Shown: positions 1 through 6,069 of the stretch, one piece after another
How positions within the stretch are numbered: the stretch's first letter is position 1
Layout: every line of letters begins with the position of its first letter
NCBI GenBank assembly: GCA_014305015.1
Contig: JACRUB010000202.1
Coordinates: forward strand, 3,485-9,553
Origin: Vulcanimicrobiota bacterium
Lineage (GTDB): Bacteria; Vulcanimicrobiota; Vulcanimicrobiia; Vulcanimicrobiales; Vulcanimicrobiaceae
Length of the DNA stretch: 6,069 nt
Direction of reading: 5' to 3'
Program-made: the position numbers and the translations under genes
Notes under the pieces: model-generated
Database searches by the model: none
Seen by the model: the letters and a program-made list of their open reading frames with translations, nothing else
What the model was told of the DNA's origin: nothing

Positions 1-425
1 CCGCAGGAGACGTATTTCGGTATTTCGCTGGCCGACTTGTGGACGTTCAGGAAATAGTGTCCGTCTTTGAGTTGGTCGACAGTAATGCCCTTAACGGTCG
101 AGATCGAGGTGCCGTTGACGACGTTGTTCAGGGGCTTCCAGGGCACCGGGTTGCCCTTTTGGCACGTTCCGATATGGATATGGGCCGGCTCGCTCGCGCC
201 TTTGGGCTCGTTGAAGATCGCGATCTTCACCCAGACGCCGCCTGGAGCGCCCTTAACGACCGCAGTGCCGTTTTGCCTGGAACCGTGGAGTGCGCCCATG
301 TTAATGTTTTGAACCTTGCCCGACATGGCGTTATGCATGCGGTGCAGGGTGTTCGGGGTAGCGAATGCAGTGCCGGTAACGGCCAGTGCAATCACGCCCG
401 CGAGAATGCCATGATTGAATTTCAT
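1..425 (-). CDS. Small secreted SOD/CHRD-like protein with HIHxGTC motif (3' end outside window)
   Basis: Reading leftward from an ATG at 425-423, 141 codons stay open to the window edge. Residues 1-22 look like a Sec signal peptide: Lys2, a hydrophobic stretch at about 7-19, and a likely cut after Ala-Phe-Ala. The mature part has AHIHIGTC at 81-88, an asparagine-rich NNVVNGTS at 100-107, GHYFLNVHKS at 122-131 and YVSC ending at Cys141. The paired His82/His84, His129 and the two cysteines (88 and 141, perhaps a disulfide) recall Cu/Zn superoxide dismutase-like and CHRD-domain beta-sandwiches, but the full SOD copper and zinc ligand set is not evident. I would not call it an active SOD. Related small exported proteins often end two or three residues after this final Cys-Gly, so little is probably missing (inference). 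An AGGGAG ribosome site 5 nt upstream fixes the start. The role is unknown; periplasmic or extracellular metal binding is possible. Confidence 0.8.
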   Translation of the reverse strand, partial: MKFNHGILAGVIALAVTGTAFATPNTLHRMHNAMSGKVQNINMGALHGSRQNGTAVVKGAPGGVWVKIAIFNEPKGASEPAHIHIGTCQKGNPVPWKPLNNVVNGTSISTVKGITVDQLKDGHYFLNVHKSASEIPKYVSC

Positions 426-430
426 ATATG

Positions 431-436
431 CTCCCT
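431..436 (-). promoter_or_regulatory. Ribosome binding site of the small secreted protein
   Basis: On the minus strand this reads AGGGAG, 5 nt before the ATG at 425. It is a near-consensus Shine-Dalgarno sequence and supports that start codon. Confidence 0.75.
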
Positions 437-463
437 AGAGAGTTGAATAAGAACAGAATAGAT

Positions 464-497
464 CCGCCGCCTGCCGCCGTAGCGGCAGAAGCGGTGG
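464..497 (-). terminator. Hairpin with C(UACG)G tetraloop, likely terminator after the propeller gene
   Basis: Bases 471-477 (CTGCCGC) pair perfectly with 482-488 (GCGGCAG) around a 4-nt loop. Read on the minus strand the loop and its closing pair are C-UACG-G, a member of the exceptionally stable UNCG tetraloop class. After a 2-nt bulge the stem can continue with 464-470 against 491-497, with one A-C mismatch in minus-strand RNA. It starts 35 bp past the stop of the large gene. Downstream on the minus strand is a T-rich but interrupted run (about 443-463). This fits an intrinsic terminator or an attenuator/processing structure in the leader of the small secreted gene. The broken U tract keeps the terminator call moderate. 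Confidence 0.5.
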
Positions 498-505
498 TCT
501 GCAGG

Positions 506-522
506 CTTATTCCCCGGATAAG
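506..522. repeat. Short inverted repeat just after the propeller gene stop
   Basis: CTTAT at 506-510 is complementary to ATAAG at 518-522, with a possible T-G pair inside and a C-rich loop. It begins about 10 bp past the stop at 533. On its own it is weak. It may help protect the 3' end of the message or compete with the larger hairpin, because GCAGGC at 501-506 can also pair with GCCTGC at 469-474. Confidence 0.3.
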
Positions 523-532
523 GCTCGCTAAA

Positions 533-3442
533 TCACTGTCCTTGCAACTGGCTTAGGGCCGCCTTAATGGCCGTCATAATCGCCGCCGTCGGTACGGCGT
601 CCGTGTCGTTGACTAGGCCAAGCAGGCGAGCGAGCTGGCCATTGAGTCCCGCGTAGCGCTCGCGCTGTTTGGGGCCGGACGATGCGTGCGCCAGCGCCGC
701 CGATTTATTCATCGCCGCCGTCAACTGCTGTGCCAACTGGAACTGAATTCGCAGTTGCGCCGGCGTGAGAGGAATTCGCGGGTCCATCTTGACGCGCAAC
801 GGCTGTGTGAACGTACGGCCTTCCGAGCGCAGTACCACGGAGTACAATCCCGGGAGTGCGACAGCACCCCGCGGTTCGCGCGGCGTGTTTTCGTAAATCG
901 CGGAAATCGGATAGTCGTGGCCGAGCGATTGCGGGCTCGGGTACCGCAAATCCCAGACGGCGCGATGCATGCCCGCCTCCCCACTTGGAATCATGGTAGG
1001 CCGAATCCAGTAGGTTGGCTTGTCCACTCCGGGGTCGACGGGTTCGGGCTTATCGTCGCTCGTGTAGCGCCGCACGAGCGTGCCGCTCGCATCGCGAATC
1101 TCAATTGAGACCGCGCTCGGCGTTGCGAGGAAGTAATCGAGCATCGCGCCGTCGGGCGGGTTTTTCCCAGCCGGTTCTTCCGGCGGTAGCGGTGTATCGC
1201 TGTTTTGATTCCAACGAATACGGTAGGCGAGCGCCGGGGTGAAGAGTCGCGTTTGCGCTTCATGCTGTTGTGCAAGTTGGCGTAGTGGCGTAATGTTGTC
1301 GAGAATCCAGAACGAGCGCCCATGCGTCCCCACAACGACGTCGTCGTCATGGATCACTAAATCGCGAACCGATGTTGCCGGCAAGTTAAATCTGAGTGGC
1401 TGCCAGTTGTTGCCGTCGTCGAATGAGACGAAGACGCTGTGCTCGGTGCCGGCGAAGAGTAAACCGCGTTGCACGGGATCCTCGCGTACCGTGTTGACGC
1501 TCGCATCGTTTGGAAGTCCGCTGGTGATGCTTTGCCACGTCTTGCCGCCGTCGTGCGTGCGGTAGATGTACGGATGCAAGTCGTCCAACCGGAAGCGGTT
1601 GATCGCTGCATAAGCCGTGTTTGTATCAAAGTGCGATGCGTCGAGCTGCGCGACTTTACTCCACGCGGTAAGCGAAGGCGGCGTGACGTTGCGCCAGATT
1701 CGTCCGCCGTCGGCTGTCCGCCACAGCAATCCGTCATCGGTTCCAGCCCAAATAATTGCCCCACGGAGCGGCGATGGCGCGAGTGAGTAGATCACACCGC
1801 GGCGCGCTCTCTTAGCCGCAATCTGCGAGAATGCGCCGAGACTAGAATTGACGCCGGGGTTCTTGCGCGTGAGATCGGGGCTGATGATATCCCAGCTGCG
1901 ACCGCCGTTGCGCGTACGAAAGAGAACGCTCGAGCCCAAATATAACGTGTGAGGATCCGCCGGCGAGAACAGCAGTGGGGCCGTGCGGTTGAAACGGTAC
2001 ACCTTATTGCTGCGCCAATTGAGAATCGGACCAACTTCTTGCACTTCACCGGTGCGCGCATCGTAGCGCTCGACCTTGCCACCGTAAATGATGTTGGGAT
2101 TGAGCGGATCGGGCGCCACATAGCCGTACTCTTCGGTGCCGACCGGGTGCCACTCGCGGAAACTGATTTCGCCGTAGTCGCTGCGACTACGCGTTCCGGC
2201 GCTTCCGCTTTCCTGTTGGGCGCCGTAGACCCAATATGGAAATTGGTTGTCGGTGATGACGTGAAAGAATTGTGCCGTCGGCTGGTTGTACCAGCTGCTC
2301 CAGGTGTTTCCGCCGTTGACACTGATGGTTGCGCCTTGATCGACTGCGAGTGCAATGATTTGCGGGTTCTCGGGATTGATCCAGACGGTGTGGTAATCAT
2401 CGCCGCCCGGTGCACCTTTGATTGCAGTAAAGTTCTTGCCGCCGTTCGTTGAACGATAGGTCGACGTATTTGCAACATAGACGATGTTTTCGTCGCTCGG
2501 ATCGACGGACACGTGCGCGAAATCTTGCCCGCGTCCGGTGATGCGGTCCTCTTTGTTTACCGCAGCCCAGGTCGTGCCCGCGTCGCTGCTGCGATAGAGC
2601 GCCGGCGTCTCCGCATCGACTTGCGCGTAGACGACGTTTGAGTTGCTTCGCGAAACACTGATGCCGATGCGACCGATCTTTGCCGGCAGGCCGCCGGCGA
2701 TTTTTTGCCAGGTCGTGCCGCCGTCGATGGATTTGTACATACCGCTGAGCTCTTGACGTTCGAAGACATCGCTGAACCACGCCGAGTGCCGCGCGGCCCA
2801 CATCGATGCATAGAGCACTTGCGGATTGTTCGGGTCCATCGCAACGGTAGCCGCGCCGGTGTTCTCGTCTTTGTACAACACGCGCTCAAAGGTCGCGCCG
2901 CCGTCGAGCGAGCGATAGACTCCGCGCTCTGTGTTCTGTCCATACGGGTGTCCGAGGACGGCAACGAAGAGGCGATTTGCATTTTTGGGATCGACGACAA
3001 TCGCGCCGATTTGTTGAGCGTCCCGCAAGCCGAGGTGCTGCCAGGCCTTTCCGCCGTCGCGCGACTTGTAAATGCCGTCGCCGGTCGAAAGATCGGGACG
3101 CTGCAAGCCTTCGCCGCTGCCAACATAAATGGTATCCGGCTCCGATGGCGCCACCGCGAGCGCACCGATCGATTGTGTCGGCTGCGAATCGAAAATCGGA
3201 TTCCACGTGCGCCCGTAGTCGTCGCTCTTCCAAACGCCGCCGTCAGTGGGTGCCATGTAGAAGACGTTTTGTTTGCCCGGCACGCCGCTGATTGCCACGG
3301 TGCGGCCGCCGCGGAACGGTCCAATCGACCGCCAGCGCAACGCGCCAAACGTTGATGCATCGACCGGCTGCGCCGACACCTCGCAGAGAGCGGCGGAAAA
3401 CAGAACGGTGCCTGCAATCATGGCACAGAGCAAACGGCGCAT
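533..3442 (-). CDS. Exported Asp-box (BNR/VPS10-like) beta-propeller protein, 969 aa
   Basis: Residues 1-24 form a signal peptide: Arg2-Arg3, a hydrophobic core to about 20, and a likely cut after Val-Ser-Ala. The mature protein begins with a family-typical RWRSIGPFRGGR at 36-47. Eleven Asp-box motifs (S-x-D-G-G-x-T-W type) begin near residues 73, 127, 178, 238, 285, 331, 374, 510, 576, 629 and 673. They often precede or follow strands of the DPxNPxxxYxA type, the signature of sortilin/VPS10, BNR and GH74-like propellers. An insertion at about 213-233 (MWAARHSAW...) interrupts one blade. Residues about 765-885 are beta-rich and lack Asp boxes, perhaps an Ig-like sandwich, and about 890-969 look helical. 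Such proteins are often annotated as glycosyl hydrolase, but I see no sialidase FRIP motif and cannot assign a catalytic residue, so binding or an unknown enzymatic role is equally possible. I chose the ATG at 3442 because it gives the signal peptide and has GAGGT 8 nt upstream. The same frame is open upstream to another ATG at 3649, but that stretch overlaps the preceding gene and is basic and non-secretory. Cotranscribed with the YkgJ-type gene. Confidence 0.9.
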   Translation of the reverse strand: MRRLLCAMIAGTVLFSAALCEVSAQPVDASTFGALRWRSIGPFRGGRTVAISGVPGKQNVFYMAPTDGGVWKSDDYGRTWNPIFDSQPTQSIGALAVAPSEPDTIYVGSGEGLQRPDLSTGDGIYKSRDGGKAWQHLGLRDAQQIGAIVVDPKNANRLFVAVLGHPYGQNTERGVYRSLDGGATFERVLYKDENTGAATVAMDPNNPQVLYASMWAARHSAWFSDVFERQELSGMYKSIDGGTTWQKIAGGLPAKIGRIGISVSRSNSNVVYAQVDAETPALYRSSDAGTTWAAVNKEDRITGRGQDFAHVSVDPSDENIVYVANTSTYRSTNGGKNFTAIKGAPGGDDYHTVWINPENPQIIALAVDQGATISVNGGNTWSSWYNQPTAQFFHVITDNQFPYWVYGAQQESGSAGTRSRSDYGEISFREWHPVGTEEYGYVAPDPLNPNIIYGGKVERYDARTGEVQEVGPILNWRSNKVYRFNRTAPLLFSPADPHTLYLGSSVLFRTRNGGRSWDIISPDLTRKNPGVNSSLGAFSQIAAKRARRGVIYSLAPSPLRGAIIWAGTDDGLLWRTADGGRIWRNVTPPSLTAWSKVAQLDASHFDTNTAYAAINRFRLDDLHPYIYRTHDGGKTWQSITSGLPNDASVNTVREDPVQRGLLFAGTEHSVFVSFDDGNNWQPLRFNLPATSVRDLVIHDDDVVVGTHGRSFWILDNITPLRQLAQQHEAQTRLFTPALAYRIRWNQNSDTPLPPEEPAGKNPPDGAMLDYFLATPSAVSIEIRDASGTLVRRYTSDDKPEPVDPGVDKPTYWIRPTMIPSGEAGMHRAVWDLRYPSPQSLGHDYPISAIYENTPREPRGAVALPGLYSVVLRSEGRTFTQPLRVKMDPRIPLTPAQLRIQFQLAQQLTAAMNKSAALAHASSGPKQRERYAGLNGQLARLLGLVNDTDAVPTAAIMTAIKAALSQLQGQ

Positions 3443-3447
3443 CGGGT

Positions 3448-4236
3448 CTACCTCGGGCGCTTTCCGTTGCGCGGCACGCCGCGATGTTTGGGCATGAACG
3501 CGGGTCCGACCGGATACGAACCCTTGCGCGAAAGCGCCGTGTCGACATCCTCGCATCCGATGGGTGTAAATTCGCGACAGTCGCCTGGGCGCGCCGAGTA
3601 AATTCCGCAATAGAACTTGCCAGACTTTGAACCTTTGAGGAAGACGCACTGCGACTCGATCGCCGGCGTGACCTTTTTCAAATAACCCACATAGTGGCCG
3701 TCGGCGCTCTTGCGCTGCACGACGTATTCGCTCAAGACTTCGCTATACGGCATTCCGAAATGATCGGCGATGCGCTGCACGTCCGCTTTGCTCACGAATG
3801 GCTCATAACCGCTACAGCACTCTGCGCAACCCGGCGGACACGCGAGGTTTTCAGGCAAGTCTTTGAGGTGCTTGCGCGAGAGGTCGATCACCTTAGCAAC
3901 CGCGCGCACGAACTCTTCGTCTTCGTTATATTTGTACGACCACTCTTTTTGAATGATCTCGTTGACGTTGTAGAAGCGGTTGATGCGCTCGTTGTACTTG
4001 ATCGTGATGTGCTCTTCGGTGATCTCGATCTCGTTCACATGTTCCATCGGCGCAGTATCGAGCATCTCCGGATGCGTCGGCTGTTTCGTATCGCGCGTGA
4101 ACTCGCGCAAGTTGATCAAGTCGATGGTCGTTATCGGAGCGCTTTGAATGGGCCGAACGTCGTGCGGCTGCGGGCCTTGGGCACCAGGTTGGGGATCGTC
4201 GGTCTTCACACCGGCGACTAAAACTTTCTTGTTCAT
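3448..4236 (-). CDS. YkgJ-family (CxxCxxCC) cysteine-cluster protein, 262 aa
   Basis: The C-terminal half carries the PF03692 pattern: Cys133, Cys137, Cys140 and Cys141 (CPPGCAECC), then Cys197 (QCVFL), Cys210 (FYCGIYSARP), Cys220 (GDCREF) and Cys228. All eight cysteines lie in this module and none in residues 1-132. The family is thought to bind zinc or an iron-sulfur cluster and mostly lacks a defined function; the flagellin N-methylase FliB carries a related cluster. Residues 1-35 are Pro/Gln/Gly-rich and probably disordered. Residues about 65-125 are charged (EIEITEEHITIKYNERINRF onward) and look alpha/beta; I do not recognise them. No signal peptide or membrane segment is visible, so it is probably cytoplasmic. 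The region before the ATG has no good Shine-Dalgarno sequence, so the start is less certain than the family call. Its stop is 5 nt from the start of the exported propeller gene. Possible roles include maturation or modification of that or another partner, which is inference only. Confidence 0.85.
   Translation of the reverse strand: MNKKVLVAGVKTDDPQPGAQGPQPHDVRPIQSAPITTIDLINLREFTRDTKQPTHPEMLDTAPMEHVNEIEITEEHITIKYNERINRFYNVNEIIQKEWSYKYNEDEEFVRAVAKVIDLSRKHLKDLPENLACPPGCAECCSGYEPFVSKADVQRIADHFGMPYSEVLSEYVVQRKSADGHYVGYLKKVTPAIESQCVFLKGSKSGKFYCGIYSARPGDCREFTPIGCEDVDTALSRKGSYPVGPAFMPKHRGVPRNGKRPR
3450..3454 (-). promoter_or_regulatory. Ribosome binding site that fixes the propeller start
   Basis: The minus strand reads GAGGT, 8 nt before the ATG at 3442. 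The TAG stop of the upstream gene (3450-3448) shares its T with the end of this motif, so ribosomes ending the first gene stop directly on the site. This implies translational coupling and argues against the longer in-frame start at 3649. Confidence 0.7.
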
Positions 4237-4297
4237 GGCCCGGGTATCTTACGTGGCCTGCAAGGCTGTTCCCGCGTCGGTACAAAACAGACCAGGC
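4237..4297. promoter_or_regulatory. Divergent intergenic region, presumed back-to-back promoters
   Basis: Only 61 bp separate the starts of the leftward and rightward gene blocks, so both promoters or a shared control site must sit here or inside the 5' ends of the genes. The minus strand has TAAGAT at 4251-4246, four of six matches to a -10 box, but no -35 at a normal distance. No convincing plus-strand sigma-70 pair and no clear operator palindrome were found. The assignment rests on gene layout. Confidence 0.35.
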
Positions 4298-5260
4298 ATG
4301 CAAAAAGCCATCGGTGTAGACCTCGGCGGCACCCATGTCATGGCCGCCGTCGTACAAGAAGACGGATCAATCTTAAGCCGCCACGAGCAAGACCTTAATG
4401 ACCATGCTGTGGATAAGGTCATGCTGGCAATCGAACAGACCATAGACGCGGCGCTTGCCGACGTCAAGGAGAAGTCGGTCGTCGGCATCGGTATCGGCTC
4501 GCCAGGCAACATCGAGCCGCGGTCCGGCATGATCTTGTACTCGCCGAACTTCCAATGGACAAACGTGCCTCTTGGTGAGAAGCTACGCGGGCACTTCGAT
4601 CAGCCGGTCTTTATCGGAAATGACGCGCGCTGCGCGACCCTTGGCGAGTATACCTACGGAATGGGCAAAGGCACCAAGAACTTTGTGTTGCTTACCATCG
4701 GAACCGGGATCGGCGGCGGGATTGTCTCCGAAGGCTCCTTGTTGCTCGGCAATTCGGCTGGTGCGGGCGAGTTCGGACACCATCAAATCCGGCCGACGGA
4801 CGGTTTCATCTGTAACTGCGGAAAAGTCGGCTGCTTCGAAGCGCAAGCTTCCGGCACGGGTTTAATCCGCCACGCGATGGCGATCCAGGCGTCCTTTCCG
4901 CGTAGCGCGCTGCTCGATAAGGAGCGCGAAAAACTCGGAACCAAAGCAATTCGCAAAGCCGCACAAGCCGGGAACCCGCACGCCGTCGCAGCGTGGAACA
5001 ACTTCACCCACGATCTTGCAACCGGGCTCGCCAACATTATCGCCTTCGTGAATCCCGAAATGATTGCGCTCGGCGGCGGAGTAAGCAGCGCTCAAGATTT
5101 TATGCTGGATGCGGTGCGCAACCGAGTCGACGAATTGACAACGATGGTTCCCCGCGGCACCACCAAGATCGTCATCGCAAAACTGCTCAACGATGCAGGC
5201 GCAATCGGCGCCGCGACGATGGCGTTCCGCGGAGGCCTTACTACCGTTCATGCCGCGTAG
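4298..5260 (+). CDS. ROK-family sugar kinase, probable glucokinase, 320 aa
   Basis: ROK kinases transfer phosphate from ATP to glucose or a related hexose in the cytoplasm. The N-terminal phosphate loop is GVDLGGTH at 6-13 with Asp8. PN at 83-84 and GNDARC at 107-112 match the sugar site, with Asp109 as the expected catalytic base. LTIGTGIGGGIV at 132-142 is the second phosphate motif, GEFGHH at 157-162 supplies Glu158 and His161, and CNCGKVGCFE at 172-181 is the ROK zinc motif (Cys172, Cys174, Cys179) with Glu181. IALGGG at 256-261 is the adenosine motif. There is no N-terminal helix-turn-helix, so this is a kinase and not a ROK repressor. Its 320-residue length is normal for the family. I chose the ATG at 4298 because the fold starts right after it. 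The frame is open upstream to ATGs at 4235 and 4148, but those overlap the divergent gene and add nothing conserved. The ribosome site is weak. Substrate specificity cannot be read from sequence; N-acetylmannosamine, fructose or polyphosphate-linked glucose are alternatives. Confidence 0.92.
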   Translation: MQKAIGVDLGGTHVMAAVVQEDGSILSRHEQDLNDHAVDKVMLAIEQTIDAALADVKEKSVVGIGIGSPGNIEPRSGMILYSPNFQWTNVPLGEKLRGHFDQPVFIGNDARCATLGEYTYGMGKGTKNFVLLTIGTGIGGGIVSEGSLLLGNSAGAGEFGHHQIRPTDGFICNCGKVGCFEAQASGTGLIRHAMAIQASFPRSALLDKEREKLGTKAIRKAAQAGNPHAVAAWNNFTHDLATGLANIIAFVNPEMIALGGGVSSAQDFMLDAVRNRVDELTTMVPRGTTKIVIAKLLNDAGAIGAATMAFRGGLTTVHAA

Positions 5261-6020
5261 GACTGCGCTTGTCACCGGTGCCTCGGGCGGCATCGGACTC
5301 GAGTTTGCAAAATTGCTTGCGGACGGCGATCACGATCTGATCCTCGTTGCGCGCTCCTCTGCGAAGCTCGAAGGGATTGCGGCTGGCTTTCGTGCCAAAT
5401 ACGGCATTGTCGTCAACTGCATTGCCAAGGATCTCTCGCAACCGAATGCCGGCTTGGAGCTCTACGAACAAGCGCGTCACTGCGACGTGCTCGTAAACAA
5501 TGCCGGCTTTGCTACTTATGGAAAGTTTGCCGAAAGCGATTTGGCGGATGATCTACAAGAGCTGCAGCTCAACATCGTAACGCTCACGGAGCTCACGCGA
5601 CTGTTCTTACCCGGAATGATTGCGCAAAAATGGGGACGCGTGCTCAATGTCGCTTCCACCGCTGCATTTCTCCCAGGTCCGCTGATGGCGGTCTACTATG
5701 CGTCGAAGGCCTACGTGTTGTCGTTCTCCGGAGCAATTGCCAACGAACTGCGCGGTAGCGGTGTTACGGTAACATGCTTAGCACCGGGGGCGACGGAGAC
5801 GGGATTTCAGGAGCGCGCCAGGATGGGTGACGTGCCGCTGTTTCGCGTTGCGGTAGCCGATGCATCGAGTGTTGCGAAAGCCGGCTACAGCGCGATGAAA
5901 AAAGGCAAGCCGCTGGTCATTCCGGGTCTGAAAAATAAAGTGCTGGTGTTTTCAACCAAAGTTTCGCCGCGCTCGCTCGTAACGAAAGTATCCCGCGCCG
6001 CCATCGAACGCCCCGACTGA
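5250..6020 (+). CDS. Classical short-chain dehydrogenase/reductase (SDR), 256 aa
   Basis: NAD(P)-dependent oxidoreductase with a Rossmann fold. The cofactor loop is TGASGGIG at 9-16, NNAG lies at 83-86, and the catalytic tetrad is Asn108, Ser136, Tyr149 and Lys153 (YYASK). PG at 179-180 followed by an ATET turn is the usual nicotinamide-side motif. Arg35 at the end of the second strand (LILVARS) favours NADP(H). Length is typical of the single-domain classical group, resembling the DltE/YqjQ-like general reductases; the substrate cannot be inferred. The ATG at 5250 lies inside the kinase gene, overlapping its last 11 bp in another frame. GGAGG at 5231-5235 is 14 nt upstream, long for a normal site, so re-initiation by ribosomes ending the kinase is likely. 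A longer in-frame start at 5193 would add 19 residues ahead of the Rossmann strand and is unlikely. The C-terminus is basic without a membrane anchor. Confidence 0.92.
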   Translation: MPRRTALVTGASGGIGLEFAKLLADGDHDLILVARSSAKLEGIAAGFRAKYGIVVNCIAKDLSQPNAGLELYEQARHCDVLVNNAGFATYGKFAESDLADDLQELQLNIVTLTELTRLFLPGMIAQKWGRVLNVASTAAFLPGPLMAVYYASKAYVLSFSGAIANELRGSGVTVTCLAPGATETGFQERARMGDVPLFRVAVADASSVAKAGYSAMKKGKPLVIPGLKNKVLVFSTKVSPRSLVTKVSRAAIERPD

Positions 6021-6026
6021 AGTGAT

Positions 6027-6046
6027 ATTTCAACGCCGGGTGAAAT
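6027..6046. repeat. Inverted repeat after the SDR gene
   Basis: ATTTCA at 6027-6032 is exactly complementary to TGAAAT at 6041-6046 around an 8-nt GC-rich loop, beginning 6 bp past the SDR stop. The stem is AT-rich and no T run follows, so it is a poor intrinsic terminator. It may be a fortuitous repeat or a small control element. Confidence 0.25.
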
Positions 6047-6069
6047 GATTCGGTGGTACGCTGTACTGG
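6045..6069 (+). CDS. Possible start of a further gene (cut by window edge)
   Basis: An ATG at 6045-6047 opens a frame reading MIRWYAVL to the window edge. It lies 24 bp past the SDR stop on the same strand, a plausible operon distance. The upstream CGGGTGAA is only a poor, too-close ribosome site, and eight codons are too few to judge coding character. Confidence 0.2.

Noticed and set aside
1540..3245. Recurring CCGCCGTC-like motif, at first suggestive of a dispersed DNA repeat or array
   Set aside because: Most copies fall on the Asp-Gly-Gly codons of the Asp boxes read on the minus strand. Spacing follows propeller blades and the flanks are not conserved, so it is not CRISPR or a mobile repeat.
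1949..3355. Long plus-strand open frames opposite the propeller gene (about 1949-2452 and 2705-3355)
   Set aside because: Their arginine- and alanine-rich translations match no family and mirror the GC-rich codon pattern of the real gene on the other strand.
533..3442. Sialidase assignment for the Asp-box protein
   Set aside because: Asp boxes alone are structural. The FRIP-type arginine motif and other sialidase catalytic residues are not evident.
3371..3442. Lipoprotein signal in the propeller protein (Cys20 in its leader)
   Set aside because: The residues before Cys20 are Ala-Ala-Leu, and leucine at position -1 does not fit a lipobox. A type I cut after Val-Ser-Ala fits better.
3443..3649. 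N-terminal extension of the propeller gene to the ATG at 3649
   Set aside because: It would overlap the YkgJ-type gene by about 200 bp, is arginine-rich and non-secretory, and would bury a clear signal peptide. The ATG at 3442 has a good ribosome site.
6021..6069. Intrinsic terminator after the SDR gene
   Set aside because: The inverted repeat has an AT-rich 6-bp stem, an 8-nt loop and no following T run, so I record it only as a repeat.

Overview
The window is about 6 kb of GC-rich bacterial chromosome holding five recognisable genes in two divergent blocks. No rRNA, tRNA, CRISPR array, transposase or phage gene was found. The leftward block (minus strand) occupies about 1-4236 and the rightward block (plus strand) about 4298-6020. 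They are separated by only 61 bp. The mix of genes is a secreted Asp-box beta-propeller protein, a YkgJ-type cysteine-cluster protein, a ROK sugar kinase, an SDR and a small secreted HIHxGTC protein. This fits an environmental bacterium of a poorly cultured lineage. My tentative guess is Candidatus Eremiobacterota or an Acidobacteria-like group, from the general look of the proteins; nothing in the window proves it.

Leftward block, in transcription order. First is a 262-aa protein with an eight-cysteine YkgJ (CxxCxxCC, PF03692) module and a long unassigned N-terminal part (4236-3448). Five bases after its stop comes a 969-aa exported protein with eleven recognisable Asp-box motifs, which should form one or two beta-propellers, followed by a beta-rich C-terminal domain (3442-533). 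The stop of the first gene lies beside the Shine-Dalgarno sequence of the second, so the two are almost certainly one transcript. After a 107-bp gap containing a strong hairpin with a C(UACG)G tetraloop comes a small secreted protein with a HIHIGTC motif (425-1). It runs off the left edge and is probably only a few residues from its end.

Rightward block. A 320-aa ROK-family kinase, probably a glucokinase (4298-5260), overlaps by 11 bp with a 256-aa classical short-chain dehydrogenase (5250-6020), so the two are probably translationally coupled. The last 49 bp hold a small inverted repeat and a possible start of another gene.

The propeller/YkgJ pair and the kinase/SDR pair have no obvious shared pathway. 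I see ordinary metabolic and envelope genes rather than a clear new defence or mobile system. The points most worth checking are the YkgJ-propeller operon, the uncharacterised N-terminal region of the YkgJ protein, and the tetraloop hairpin.
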